Of a stretch of 64,000 bases of DNA, positions 33,176-44,514 are shown piece after piece (the first letter of the stretch is position 1; the number at the start of each line of letters is the position of its first letter). Both the position numbers and the translations under genes were made by a program. This stretch comes from Pycnopodia helianthoides (taxonomy: Eukaryota; Echinodermata; Asteroidea; Forcipulatida; Asteriidae): positions 7,980,439 through 8,044,438 of the forward strand of contig CM063254.1 of NCBI GenBank assembly GCA_032158295.1, read 5' to 3'. The notes under the pieces are model-generated. The model was not told the origin of the DNA. It was given only the letters and a program-made list of their open reading frames with translations, and searched no databases.

Positions 33176-36100
33176 CACTGTAAAAAAAATGGGTAATCGA
33201 GTGCGGGGTAAAACTATTCACACATATTTTGGTCATTTTTTTACACATTTATGGGTAAAAATTGCTGTTGGGTAAATATAAGGCTTGACCAATGTTGGTA
33301 CGAAATTGGGTCATTAAAGTTTGGTAATCTTTAACCAACAAATGGGTACATAGTGCTTGCTTTAAGCGTCATTCTAGATGTTGGGTATAAAATCAGCCAT
33401 AAGCCCACCAGTTGGGTACTTTGACATGATTGAGGGCGCTAAATAACCAACATTCTGACACAAAATGCATCGAGAATGCCGATGTTCGCGCATGCTGCTG
33501 GAGAACTTGTGAGCAATCATGGCGGAGTTTAACGTGCTTGAAGAGATTCTTCATGAATGGGGGCTCGACGAGCTGTACAGAACATTGACAGGTAATATTT
33601 GGAATACTTCTCACAATGAATACAATGTAGATGACAAGATCATGGCTCACATACGATATTATTTAGAAATAAAAACGTTAAACTTGGTGCACACTACATA
33701 GTGTGTGTGACACAAGTCACTGACAGTAACTCGAGTAGGCCTAGCCCATAGGGATAACGTTAAAGATAAAAGTCAAAACAAACCCTTCGTTTTGTTGTTG
33801 TTAAAAATATGGTGTGGCGTTTGTTTGCTTGTTTGTTGGATATTTGGTTCGTTTGTATGCGTGTGTGTGTTTTTTTGTCAGTTTTGTTCCTTTTGTTTTT
33901 GTTTTTTTGCTTTAGAAAAATTGTTACAATTTTCAGCAGACAACTTGCCATAAGTTAAGCCTGGCTATCCAAGTTGTGAGCAACGAATTAGAGCTACTAA
34001 CGTTCAACTTTTAGGCAAAATGTCTAGTTTATTTCATTAGTTGGGCTATTGTAATATGTGTAATACCCAATGCTTGAGTGGGATTTTTTTTCCAATAAAA
34101 GTTGGGCAATGTTAACACCCATCATGCCCAACTTTTGAGTAGGGTTCCTTCAATAGTAAAACTAGTTGGGCAAAAAACTTTGCATGACATGTCATTTATG
34201 CAAATTTAAGTTGAATTTTATTTTAAACATGCCAAATTTAATCATGCCCAACTTTTGAGTAGGGTTCCTGCAAAAGTATTACTCGTTGGGCAAAAAAACA
34301 TTGCATGGCATCTAATTTTATGCAACTTTAAGTTAAACTGTAATTTGAATAACTGTTCATGTTTTTACATTTTTTAATGTGTAGTGATGGCTGCGACAAA
34401 AAGAAAACTGGTGGCAGATTTGGGCCAAAGGAAACGATGAAAGCCTTTATTGATGTACAACTGGTGAGTATTGTCTTGCAAAATGATATTAAAACAAGTA
34501 TTTCGCATTCCTTTGTCGGATCTAGGGGGAAGAGACTATGGGGCTGTGGGCCCCTCCCCCCCCCAAAAAAAAAGTAAATAACAAATAAAATGTTGAAAAA
34601 CAAAACTGCCCTTTAGCCAGTTGGAGTACCACCTTATGGTGTATCCAGGCACTGCCTCTTCCCAGGTTTATCGTAACTTGGATGTGATTTTGATCCCTGG
34701 CTGTAGGGCAGTGTTTGGTTTTATGAATTATTACTGCCATCCCAAAAGAAAGGTTGTTGACAATAAATAGGGAGACCGCCAGCATAGGTCAGTTTGTAGA
34801 GTGCCAGTGTCATAGGGGAAATCTGTCCCATAGTAGCTTGACCCTCTCCACAATTCTTTGTTTGGGGGAACAATTTATGCAAGGGTTCAATTTAGCGGTC
34901 CGAACCAGCATATCAACCCATAGGTCGAAGATTCAAGTCCTGCTCCAGTAAATTTGTCTATATTTGCTAAAATTTTATATTTTCTTGTTATTTTGACTTT
35001 TCGCAGGATATTGTGCACATGCCAACGTACTTAGCCATTCCTGCCCGTCCAGTACAGTGAATCAGTGGTAAAACCTTCCAGTGTATTTGTGATTATTGAG
35101 AAGAACGCAACTCCCCAACCATCCCTATACTGAAGGCCATAGATGTCTGCTATAAGGCTCACTTCGTACTCGACTGTAAATACCAGCAACTTTGCGCAAG
35201 TATGTGGAAATTCTTTGAGAGGTTTATTTTCTACCAGCCTGGAATTCCAACTAACAAAGACTCTAAGACTCCAACTCTAAGAGCCCTGAGACTCTGAGAG
35301 CCTTTTTGGCTTTCCGAAATCTTCCATGAAAGCTTCCCAGATTGACCATTGGCTGTTTGACATTTTGTTGTTTACCTTTTCATTCATTCCTTGTTTAGAA
35401 TCGTATGACTGTTAAGAAATTAGATAGTAAGACTAAGGGGGAAAACATGGTTGTTCTGTGCCAGGTTACTTAATCTTTCAAACCTTTATGGTGGACACCC
35501 TTACCCTCAAGATTTTAATTACAAAGTAAGTGTAAAACATTGTTTTCAACTTAACAAAGTCTAACTATGTTGTACACCAAGTCAATAATATGATTATCGT
35601 TTTTTATGAAGAACAAACCCTAAAGATTATGTTTACTACTCGTTGCATTAAAAAGGTTTACATACAAATTTGGATAATGTCCTTTGGTAACCTCGGAAAA
35701 CTTACCTTTAATTTAAACATTGTAGTGCTTGTTAGCAAACTTGTTTAAAGATAAGTTCTATACTTTGATTAATTTATGTAGATTATCGTCAAAGTAACAC
35801 AAATTGACACAACTCGACACTTAACATTCAGTTTATTTGCATTTCCCCAAAGGTTCACGAAAGAAGTCTAATGGCGAGTTATTTTTTACACACGTCTTTT
35901 GAGTGCTACAGTTGTCTTTAAAAAGGGCATTACAAGCAAGTTTCCCAAAGGTTTAATTGTGATAAAATTAAATATGTTTGTAAAGGAAAGTCTTTTGCAA
36001 TTTTTAGGTTACTTTTAGTCAAGTTTACTTTTCTGTTCAGAAAAAAAAAGAAAGGCATGGCAAGCAAGCACCAGTTGTTTGAGATTTGTTTATATTTTTA

Positions 36101-36949
36101 TTGCCATGTTACTTAATACAAGTTTTTGTGCCATTTTTGAGAAACAAACAAAAAGGAAGTAAAAACAAGCTGAACAAGCAAGTTACTTCATGTTCTAATG
36201 GTTTTTATAAAAAAATGTTGTTTTTTAGAGCTATTTACAAATTATTTTTTCACTCAGATAACTGTTGATCCTTGCAAAGCCTCACATATATTTTACTGAC
36301 TACTAAGTCTGTTTATCAAAAGAAGGTCCTACCTTTGAGGTTGCTTAAATTGTTAAAGCGTACTTTCAGTGCAGTTAAGAAAGTTCAATAAAAAAAATAA
36401 AAACAAGGAATTGCATTAACTGTTTATTTTCTTTCCCAATATGTGTGTAATTAATTTAAAATATTTCAACAACAATGGTTAAAATATTTACCAACATTTG
36501 GTGGGAAAGCTACCCATATATATGTACAGAAATTTAAACGAACTCAATAATTGGATACAGCATAATTACCAATACATGGTGGGAAAAGTGACCAATATGT
36601 GGACAGAAATTTTAACAATCCCAATAATTGGATACGACATTTACCAACATTTGGTGAAAAAAATGACCAATGAATGAATATATACTTTTAAAGAGCCCAA
36701 TAATTCAATAAAATATTCACCTACAGTTGGTTGAAAAGTGCCCAGTATATGAACAAATGCTTTTAACCAATAAATGGTACAAAAAGCATATCCAACAGTT
36801 GTGTAATAAGAATTAACCAACTATGTGTAGTTGGGTTTGCCCAATAATTTAGTAAATGGTTTACCCAACGGCTGTTGGGCAATAATTGCCCCAAAACTGG
36901 TGGGGCTGATATTTGAACCAACGTTGGGTAAAAAGTTGGGTAATTTTTA

Positions 36950-36992
<43 letters not shown>

Positions 36993-36995
36993 GTG
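33176..36995. mobile_element. 3.8 kb DNA transposon with CACTGTAAAAAA ends
   Basis: Left end CACTGTAAAAAAAATGGGTAA; right end is the inverse, TTACCC..TTTTTTACAGTG, with the T run expanded to over 40. CACTG ends are characteristic of the CACTA/Mirage/Chapaev group. Many GTTGGGTA/TACCCAAC-like motifs repeat near both ends, and a 40-bp block (CATGCCCAACTTTTGAGTAG) occurs twice at about 34125 and 34245. Left flank is module h of the array unit; right flank is LINE interior, so the two flanks do not come from one insertion site. No transposase is seen. Confidence 0.75.
33519..33591 (+). CDS. Putative first exon with SAM-like N-terminus, inside the CACTG element
   Basis: ATG opens 24 codons (MAEFNVLEEILHEWGLDELY then RTLT) ending at a donor G|GTAATATT. 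The pattern of a short helical N-terminus with EILHEWGL..L resembles the start of SAM-like domains. Two further exon-like pieces lie at 34385-34463 (bounded by TAG and GTGAGT) and from 35007 (after TTTTCGCAG), which join in phase 0 to end at a stop after PARPVQ. The phase from the first to the second piece does not match, so a missing exon or decay is likely. Confidence 0.3.
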
Positions 36996-38521
36996 TATCA
37001 ATTACTCAGGTAGCGTCTTAGCCTGTCCAGCTGAATGGGTCAAGAAAATTAATAATATCATTTGGAAATTTTTCTGGGATGGCAAAAATGATAAAATCAA
37101 GAGAGATACTATTACTGGCCCTAAAACAAAGGGTGGTACCGGTCTTATTGACATTCAGTGCAGGCGGAATAGCCTGAAGGTTAACTCGTTACCTTAATTC
37201 TGATAAATTATGGAAGATCTTCTTTGATTATTGGATCAGTAAAGCCAGTGCTGAAAACGACTTAGGATGGTACATTTTTGCCAATACTAATATCAAAACT
37301 CAAACTACGCCTTTTTATAAAGAAGTTCTTTCAGCTTTGGAGAAGGCTGGAGGCAGGCTAGAATGCATGTTTTCTTCTGTTTTAGAGACAAAAGAAGTTC
37401 CTATTTTTAGCAACACCGTTGCTACTTGTGATGACACTGTACTGGACAGCCACGTCCTGAAATCATTTGGTATGACCAAGATTAAAGATGTTACCAGACA
37501 AACTAAACTGATAACGTTCAAAACAGTGGCTAGAAAATGCTCTATCAAAAGAATAAATGCTGGTAAAATTGTGGCAAATTAAAAGATCATATTGATTTTA
37601 GCCTGATTCAGGAAACAAGACAAGGTCCTATGAATCACATTTGTAATTGGCTTATTTTTTCAGACCAAAGTGCCAAAGGTGAAGTCATAATAAAAAAGGC
37701 AAGCACAAAAACTATTTACTGGAGAATGATTTCAAAAAAAATTATCACTCCTAAGACCCAAAATGTGTGGCAACAACTTTTCCACTATGCAAGAGAATTA
37801 GACTGGCCTTTGATCTGGAAAAACGGTTTTAGCAACTACCTGCTCGATCCAGAAGACAGAAATTTGGGGTTTAAATTAAAACATAGGATTCTGCCTACCA
37901 GAGATGTTTTGCACTAGATTGGAATGGCTATTGACATGAAATGTCCACTGTGTGAAACCGAACAAGAATCACATCAACATCTATTCATTTACTGCATTCA
38001 TACATTAAATGCTTGGGTCTTCGTTGAATACCTGATTAGAATTTACTCCGGCAACAGATATTTATTTAAGATGCTTCGTCTGATTTGGAACATAAGGTGC
38101 AAAAAGGTTTTTCAAAGCTACAAATGCCCCTCTGATATTGATATTGTTTTGCAGTTCAAACGTACCCTTAAACATTTTCTCGTATTGGAAAAGGAAAGAA
38201 TGAGCAGTGAACAATTTGTATCTGTCTATAAAAACTACGCTCTGTGCACTATTAATGAAGAAAACCAAATTGAATTCAATTACTGAATACTCACACTCTC
38301 TGTTCATGCTCTACTTGTATAAGTTTATTTTTTAGCTAATTATTTGTAAATAGCCTTTGTTTAAATCATGCTAGTGTTTGTGCCACCTAATTGTACTGAT
38401 TGATTGTCCCATTAACTGTGGCGTTTTGTGGTGAATTTGATGAAGTTTGAATAAATGGAGTCGTATAACTCCACATCAAAAGGAAAAAAATGAATAAAAA
38501 AGTAAAAAATAAATAAAAAAT
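36996..38521 (+). pseudogene. Truncated second piece of the L1/Tx1 LINE (RT end, zinc finger, 3' UTR)
   Basis: Matches 21796-23296, starting abruptly at TATCAATTACTCAGG. It lacks the TGA seen at 22420 (reads AGA) but keeps the TAG equivalent to 22717. It has its own frameshift near 37573 and a C-terminus ending NEENQIEFNY. The 3' hairpin is at 38456-38473 and the tail abuts module i exactly as in the first copy. It is therefore a duplicate of the same insertion, not a new one. Confidence 0.88.
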
Positions 38522-38660
38522 AAGAAACACCCAATGAAACAGTATAACTATTTTGAATTATAACGTTTTGGGGGGTCATGCTATTAATAGATTGCGTAAA
38601 TATAAGAATCGTTCACAACCCGTGGGTTCTGTGCTTCAACTTTTGAAGAGACTTGATAAA
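38522..38660 (+). CDS. Module i open frame, possible exon fragment
   Basis: Reads NYNVLGGHAINRLRKYKNRS then QPVGSVLQLLKRLDKL before the TTAA element cuts in. In U3 (reverse strand, 14240-14390) the same frame ends RRLDKLRR and stop, with a 3-nt in-frame difference at GGH/GD; unit B and later copies have a 1-nt frameshift. The basic, leucine-rich sequence looks protein-like but no start, splice context or family is evident. Confidence 0.25.
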
Positions 38661-38694
38661 TTAACCCTCCGCTGCACTATGACCTTGAAAAGCG

Positions 38695-39690
38695 TCCGTC
38701 CCGCCCTCGCACAGTCATCTGCAGTACGGTGTGAAATTGCGCATAACACTAATTTGGCTGCTCACAAACTCTTCTAACATGGTACCATTAGACTCAGAAT
38801 CGTTCACTCAATCCCAAGAAAAAAAAAAAAAATCAAAAAAAGTGAAAAATCAATTTTTGTTTAATTTTTTACCCAAATCCATCAAAATCACACCGTTACA
38901 CTATCGCACTGTTTGCTGCAGTACCATGTGAAATTGCGTGTAAAACTATTTTGGCTGCTCACAAACTCTTCTAACATGGTATCATTAGACTCAGAAACGT
39001 TCACTGAATCCCCAGAACAAAAAAAAATGCAAACAAAATGTTCATAGGGGGTAAGCACACTCAGTTGAAACAAAAAAAACCCTAATTTTTGCCCAAATCC
39101 ATCAAAATCACACCGTTACAGTATCGCACGGTCCGCTACCGTACGGTGTGAAATTGCGTGTAAAACTATTTTGGCTGCTCAAAAACTCTTCTAACATGGT
39201 ATCATTAGACTCAGAAACGTTCACTGAATCCCAAGAACAACAAAAAAAATGAAAAAAATGTTCATAGGGGGTAAGCACACTCAGTTGAAACAAAAAAACG
39301 AATTTTTACCCAAATCCATCAAAATTACACCGTTACAGTATCGCACGGTCCGCTACCGTACGGTGTGAAATTGCTTGTAAAACTATTTTGGCTGCTCACA
39401 AACTCTTCTAACATGGTATCATTAGACTCAGAAACGTTCACTGAATCCCCAGAACAACAAAAAAATGAAAAAAAAATATTCATAGGGGGTAAGCACACTC
39501 AGTTGAAACAAAAAACAAATTTTTACCCAAATCCATCAAAATTACACCGTTACAGTATCGCACGGTCCGCTACCGTACGGTGTGAAATTGCTTGTAAAAC
39601 TACTTTGGCTGCTCACAAACTCTTCTAACATGGTATCATTAGACTCAGAAACGTTAACTGAATCCCCAGAAGAAGAAAAAAAATGCAAAA
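38695..39690 (+). repeat. Five ~217 bp internal tandem repeats, first TTAA copy
   Basis: The landmark CATGGTA.CATTAGACTCAGAA starts at 38778, 38975, 39195, 39412 and 39629 (spacings 197, 220, 217, 217). Each repeat contains the palindrome-rich CCGTACGGTGTGAAATTGC. Small frames (MKLLVKLFWLLTNSSNMVSL and others) are repeat artefacts. Confidence 0.85.
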
Positions 39691-40224
39691 CAATGTCCCT
39701 GGATGGTAAGCACACTCAGTTGCAAAAAAAAAAAAATGTTACCAAAATCATTTTTTTTTTCATTTTTTTTTTTTTTTGCACTGCTTTCCAGTGCTTACCA
39801 GTCTTCTGAGAAACAAGGTATCTTATTTACTTGGCCAACCCGAAACCACAACCTGCACCTGGTGTCTGCCCGATGTCTGGAACAGTGACAGGATGATTGA
39901 TTGCCCCCAAGTAACAGCGGCTAGATCTAAGACCTTGGATCGTGTTTATGGGGTTAGGGATAGCCTCGGGGGAATTCCTTGGGCCTCAGGGGAATTCTAT
40001 GGGGCTTCGAAATTAAAGGTGACTGTAGGTCGAAGACTCACCCCAAGCTAAATCTGCTGGTACTAGTGTTATCCGGCTATGGTCCATTGAGGAACTTAAA
40101 AAATTTCGCAATTTTTGACCGCACCGTTAATGAGTAATCACATTTTTTTTAAAACGGTACAGTCGATGACTGTGCGAGAGTGCAGCGCAGTGAACCCTCC
40201 GCTGCACTATGACCTTGAAAAGCG

Positions 40225-41220
40225 TCCGTCCCGCCCTCGCACAGTCATCTGCAGTACGGTGTGAAATTGCGCATAACACTAATTTGGCTGCTCACAAACT
40301 CTTCTAACATGGTACCATTAGACTCAGAATCGTTCACTCAATCCCAAGAAAAAAAAAAAAATCAAAAAAAGTGAAAAATCAATTTTTGTTTTAATTTTTT
40401 ACCCAAATCCATCAAAATCACACCGTTACACTATCGCACTGTTTGCTGCAGTACCATGTGAAATTGCGTGTAAAACTATTTTGGCTGCTCACAAACTCTT
40501 CTAACATGGTATCATTAGACTCAGAAACGTTCACTGAATCCCCAGAACAAAAAAAAATGCAAACAAAATGTTCATAGGGGGTAAGCACACTCAGTTGAAA
40601 CAAAAAAAACCCTAATTTTTGCCCAAATCCATCAAAATCACACCGTTACAGTATCGCACGGTCCGCTACCGTACGGTGTGAAATTGCGTGTAAAACTATT
40701 TTGGCTGCTCAAAAACTCTTCTAACATGGTATCATTAGACTCAGAAACGTTCACTGAATCCCAAGAACAACAAAAAAAATGAAAAAAAATGTTCATAGGG
40801 GGTAAGCACACTCAGTTGAAACAAAAAAACGAATTTTTACCCAAATCCATCAAAATTACACCGTTACAGTATCGCACGGTCCGCTACCGTACGGTGTGAA
40901 ATTGCTTGTAAAACTATTTTGGCTGCTCACAAACTCTTCTAACATGGTATCATTAGACTCAGAAACGTTCACTGAATCCCCAGAACAACAAAAAAATGAA
41001 AAAAAAATATTCATAGGGGGTAAGCACACTCAGTTGAAACAAAAAACAAATTTTTACCCAAATCCATCAAAATTACACCGTTACAGTATCGCACGGTCCG
41101 CTACCGTACGGTGTGAAATTGCTTGTAAAACTACTTTGGCTGCTCACAAACTCTTCTAACATGGTATCATTAGACTCAGAAACGTTAACTGAATCCCCAG
41201 AAGAAGAAAAAAAATGCAAA
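40225..41220 (+). repeat. Five ~217 bp internal tandem repeats, second TTAA copy
   Basis: Same array as 38695-39690, shifted by about 1,530 bp. Confidence 0.85.
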
Positions 41221-41722
41221 ACAATGTCCCTGGATGGTAAGCACACTCAGTTGCAAAAAAAAAAAAATGTTACCAAAATCATTTTTTTTTTCATTTTTTT
41301 TTTTTTTTGCACTGCTTTCCAGTGCTTACCAGTCTTCTGAGAAACAAGGTATCTTATTTACTTGGCCAACCCGAAACCACAACCTGCACCTGGTGTCTGC
41401 CCGATGTCTGGAACAGTGACAGGATGATTGATTGCCCCAAGTAACAGCGGCTAGATCTAAGACCTTGGATCGTGTTTATGGGGTTAGGGATAGCCTCGGG
41501 GGAATTCCTTGGGCCTCAGGGGAATTCTATGGGGCTTCGAAATTAAAGGTGACTGTAGGTCGAAGACTCACCCCAAGCTAAATCTGCTGGTACTAGTGTT
41601 ATCCGGCTATGGTCCATTGAGGAACTTAAAAAATTTCGCAATTTTTGACCGCACCGTTAATGAGTAATCACATTTTTTTTAAAACGGTACAGTCGATGAC
41701 TGTGCGAGAGTGCAGCGCAGTG

Positions 41723-41946
41723 TTAAGCAGAAAATTTTGCTTAAGCAAAAAAATCATTGCTTAGTAAAATCAGACTACCGGCCAAGACTATACACTCAAT
41801 TGTTATGCTTAGTAAACAACAGCTAAATACCAGTCACAAGCAATGTATAAGGCATGAAAATTTGGCCAGTAACATGTGTAAAATAAGCAAGCTATTTTCG
41901 TGCTTAAGCAATTTTTTTAACTTAAACAGCTCCATGAAATTAGGCC
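41723..41946. mobile_element. MITE b, left-truncated copy in unit A
   Basis: Begins at TTAAGCAG, the TTAA that flanks the preceding element; the outer left end is gone. The right end is slightly diverged (AATTAGGCCAAGG). Confidence 0.75.
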
Positions 41947-42367
41947 AAGGTCACATTTGGGCATCATATTTACACTGCGGTACTGGGCTCTCGAATCAGT
42001 CTATTGAGTAATAGCCTATATATTATTTTGAGGGCCTAAAACTAAATTGTCCATCTTTGTTTTCGGGGAGAGGGGGTAGGGGGCTATCTTTGGAGCGCTT
42101 GCTTGGACTAGGTGTTTCCATGGTGCTTGTTAATAACACGAAACCACTGATAGCCCGCTAACCGGCTATTCCCGCTTGTGTATTGGACTCACTGCACCCA
42201 GTCATGCACATGTAAACACTGTACATGTCCAACTTGGCATTTATTATTCAAGTACATGAACATGTGTACAGCCGAGCGCCGACACTTGCACACCCTTGCA
42301 GTGAGTCCGCGAGCGGAAATAGCCGTTTCGCGGGCTACAGCCGGTCTGTTTTTCCTTGGTTTGCGTT

Positions 42368-42790
42368 GATTGGTCGGAAATTTACGCTGATCGGTCAAGA
42401 GGTAATGAGGTGCGGGGTTTAAAACCTCAACCATCGTCTGTGTTCGCTTCACGAGCATTTCGCTCAGTCTCTAGTAATGTTTTGTCCCTTTTTCTTCAAA
42501 ATATGTTGTCAATTATGTTTTGAGTGTTATGGTTGGATTCCTTAGACATTGAAGATCAAGCCCGTGTTCTTAGTATTTCTTTCATGATTTTCGAAAGTGG
42601 TAAAAATTGGGCATATCTGGTACTATAGTCTGTCAACATTGGTCGAAATTGCACTTATGGTCGAACCTCGTGCACAACACCTCGTAACCCTCCGGTAAAC
42701 AGCCCGTCTGTAGAGAGGGTTACGATCATCGCAACTAATTCTGTAACATGTTTTGGGTTTCTTTTTTTTTGCAATTGTTTCTTTAATAAA
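42368..42790 (+). ncRNA. Module c putative compact transcription unit, copy A
   Basis: ATTGG (42369), GATCGGTC, TTTAAAA (42418), hairpin with perfect 9-bp stem near 42685, AATAAA (42785). Same layout as 8811-9232. Confidence 0.33.
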
Positions 42791-42892
42791 ATGTTTTTGC
42801 AGTATTTCATGTAACTTTGATTGCGTAGTTGCATCAACAAATACAAAAAAAAAAAAAAAAAAATGAAAAAAATAAAAATAAACAAATAAAAT

Positions 42893-43300
42893 CTCTACCT
42901 TATACTAAAAAAAGATAAAAAAGTTACGCAATGCTGGTAGTGTCAGGCGTTCACGCGCCCGAGGGGTTAGATAGCGCGCTCTGCGCCCCCCTACGGACAA
43001 CGATATAGTTCCCTTATTCGTGGCGGTTGACCCAGCAGCATATCCTCCCCTGTCTCCCCTGCCTAGCCACTAGGGCCCTGACACCTTAGGGGAGGAAGCA
43101 AGGCAGATCCCAATCACACTGTTGCCACAGACAGCAAAAGGCCTTGAACCTATATTAGTGCAGACGGCATTCGAACCTGGATCGCGTGGTCCAAGTGTTG
43201 AGACAGTCCCAGCACCTTATCCCACTGCGCTAGTAAGGTGTTGGTACTCTAACCCCGTGAGTTTACAATGCATAGTAATACGAGTGCACCCAACCAGACT
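42893..43300 (-). mobile_element. tRNA-derived SINE in unit A
   Basis: As in other units. The leader has a small local duplication (ACTGCAGTCTCTGGGAG) also present in unit B but not in C. Confidence 0.85.
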
Positions 43301-43354
43301 GCAGTCTCTGGGAGAAAACAACAGACGGCAACATGTATCTATATAGTCTTGGTT

Positions 43355-43441
43355 CCAAGACCTTCGCACCGAAATGGATCAATTCCAACAACAGAGGGCG
43401 TCACTATCCCTGGTTCGATTTAGCTTCCACGAAGGTCTTGG
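43355..43441. repeat. Spaced 12-bp perfect inverted repeat in module d
   Basis: CCAAGACCTTCG (43355-43366) and CGAAGGTCTTGG (43430-43441) with a 63-bp spacer holding AGGGCGTCACTATCCC. A second overlapping palindrome GTCTTGG-TT-CCAAGAC precedes it. The rest of d (43442-44127) has no recognised gene. Confidence 0.6.
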
Positions 43442-44127
43442 GTATCTTGTAAAAGGGTGTAAAGTGTTTCATTGTTTTTCCCGCAACTTTCCGGGGGAGT
43501 CATACGATCGAGTTTGCATCTTTTCGTGAATTATTCATGAATCGCCATGCGTTTATAACAGGGAACGTTGTTGTGAATAGTATTGTGGCGAGAGAGGTAC
43601 CTTCTCGTCAGGAATTATTATAGGCCCAAGTGAATAAAATGCATTCTGAATAGAGCTTGATATTGGGTTTACCTTAAGTTTTGGACTGAAAAATTCTATA
43701 GATTATTCTGGCATTGCTTATTTGTTTATAACAATATTCTGTTAACTTAGTCCTTGTTTGTTGAAGGTTTACATGAACAGTGCAGGAATTGTTAAACAAC
43801 GAGGAAGTTAATATGAGATGATTTCACAAGTAAAGTGGATGGAGTTCATGGGAGTTACAGGGGAAGTATACGTTTGGTTTTTGAAACCGTTCGATTGTTT
43901 TAATCCTATACAAATGTAGCTATCTACAATAAAACTAACCCGTGAAAAATTCATTTCAAAAGGTGGTCGAGTTTTTTTAGATATCGCCGAAAATCCGGAG
44001 CGAATGTCCATTCGCAGGAAGAATAATCCGTAATTGGAATACACAATCTGATCGTTTTTGCAGTAACTTTTCACAGATTTAAATTTTGGGGGATAAAAAC
44101 TAATAACATCTTTATTCAATAACCACA

Positions 44128-44271
44128 TTATTTCGATGTAAAATGTTTCTCAAAATGCTTCATACTATCAATTAAAAGTTGCTGTACTTCTAACCAAGTA
44201 AGTTTATTGCCATTATTTTTAATAGTGATTACGATAACAAATTGTTGAACAGACATAGATTCCCACACTAC
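44128..44271 (-). CDS. Putative last coding exon of gene P, copy A
   Basis: 48 codons beginning VVWESMSVQQFVIVITIKNN and ending EKHFTSK and TAA; AATAAA at 44111-44116 (as TTTATT). It starts after an ACATAG acceptor within a GTACATGTAC repeat. It splices in phase 0 with 44444-44514. The long frame MWLLNKD.. immediately downstream overlaps the stop and contains the poly(A) signal, so it is 3' UTR or intergenic. Confidence 0.45.
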   Translation of the reverse strand, partial: VVWESMSVQQFVIVITIKNNGNKLTWLEVQQLLIDSMKHFEKHFTSK

Positions 44272-44443
44272 CTATGTACATGTACATTGTACATTGTACA
44301 GTAGTAGGCTGGCTACAGTACATGCATAAAATGTATTACATTTATTTATGCACTTTGACCTTGCAATAGAGAAACTGCATGTAGGCCATGCACAGGGCGC
44401 GCGGTATTTGAAACGCTCATTATATATGCAGCAAAATACGTAC

Positions 44444-44514
44444 TGTTGAAAGTAGCATGTGGGAGTGATGGCCATTACGAACAACGGTGAATGATCCAAA
44501 CAGTCGCCTCTCTT
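44444..44514 (-). CDS. Putative penultimate exon of gene P, copy A
   Basis: 71 nt, acceptor GTGTTCACAG, donor ACA|GTACGT, frame ERRLFGSFTVVRNGHHSHML then LST. Identical to copies U4 and B. Preceded on the minus strand by about 600 nt (44540-45140) that must hold any earlier exons; I could not fix them. Confidence 0.4.

Larger units (their letters stand above)
23297..38521 (+). repeat. Array unit U4, interrupted by three insertions
   Basis: Runs i 23297, a about 23570, MITE b 23902-24150, c to about 25090, SINE, d from about 25520, e 26331-27360, f to 27800. Then comes a 4.43 kb transposon, f resumes at 32230, MITE g 32899-33060, and the left part of h to 33175. Module h is replaced by a 3.8 kb transposon joined to the 3' part of the LINE. 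Without insertions the order matches the later units. Confidence 0.85.
38661..41726. mobile_element. TTAA-flanked element, two tandem 1,528 bp copies
   Basis: TTAA precedes CCCTCCGCTGCACT (38665) and follows AGTGCAGCGCAGTG (41709-41722), which are near-perfect inverse ends; a further inner inverse pair is CTCGCACAGTCATC/GATGACTGTGCGAG. Copies are 38665-40192 and 40195-41722, joined by AA instead of TTAA, and differ only by a few 1-nt indels seen by eye. TTAA targets point to piggyBac-like or Kolobok-like elements. Non-autonomous: no transposase. Confidence 0.8.

Noticed and set aside
43808..44128. 106-codon minus-strand frame MWLLNKDVIS..
   Set aside because: It starts at the gene P stop, contains the AATAAA signal, and a T-run length change breaks it in U3, U4 and C.
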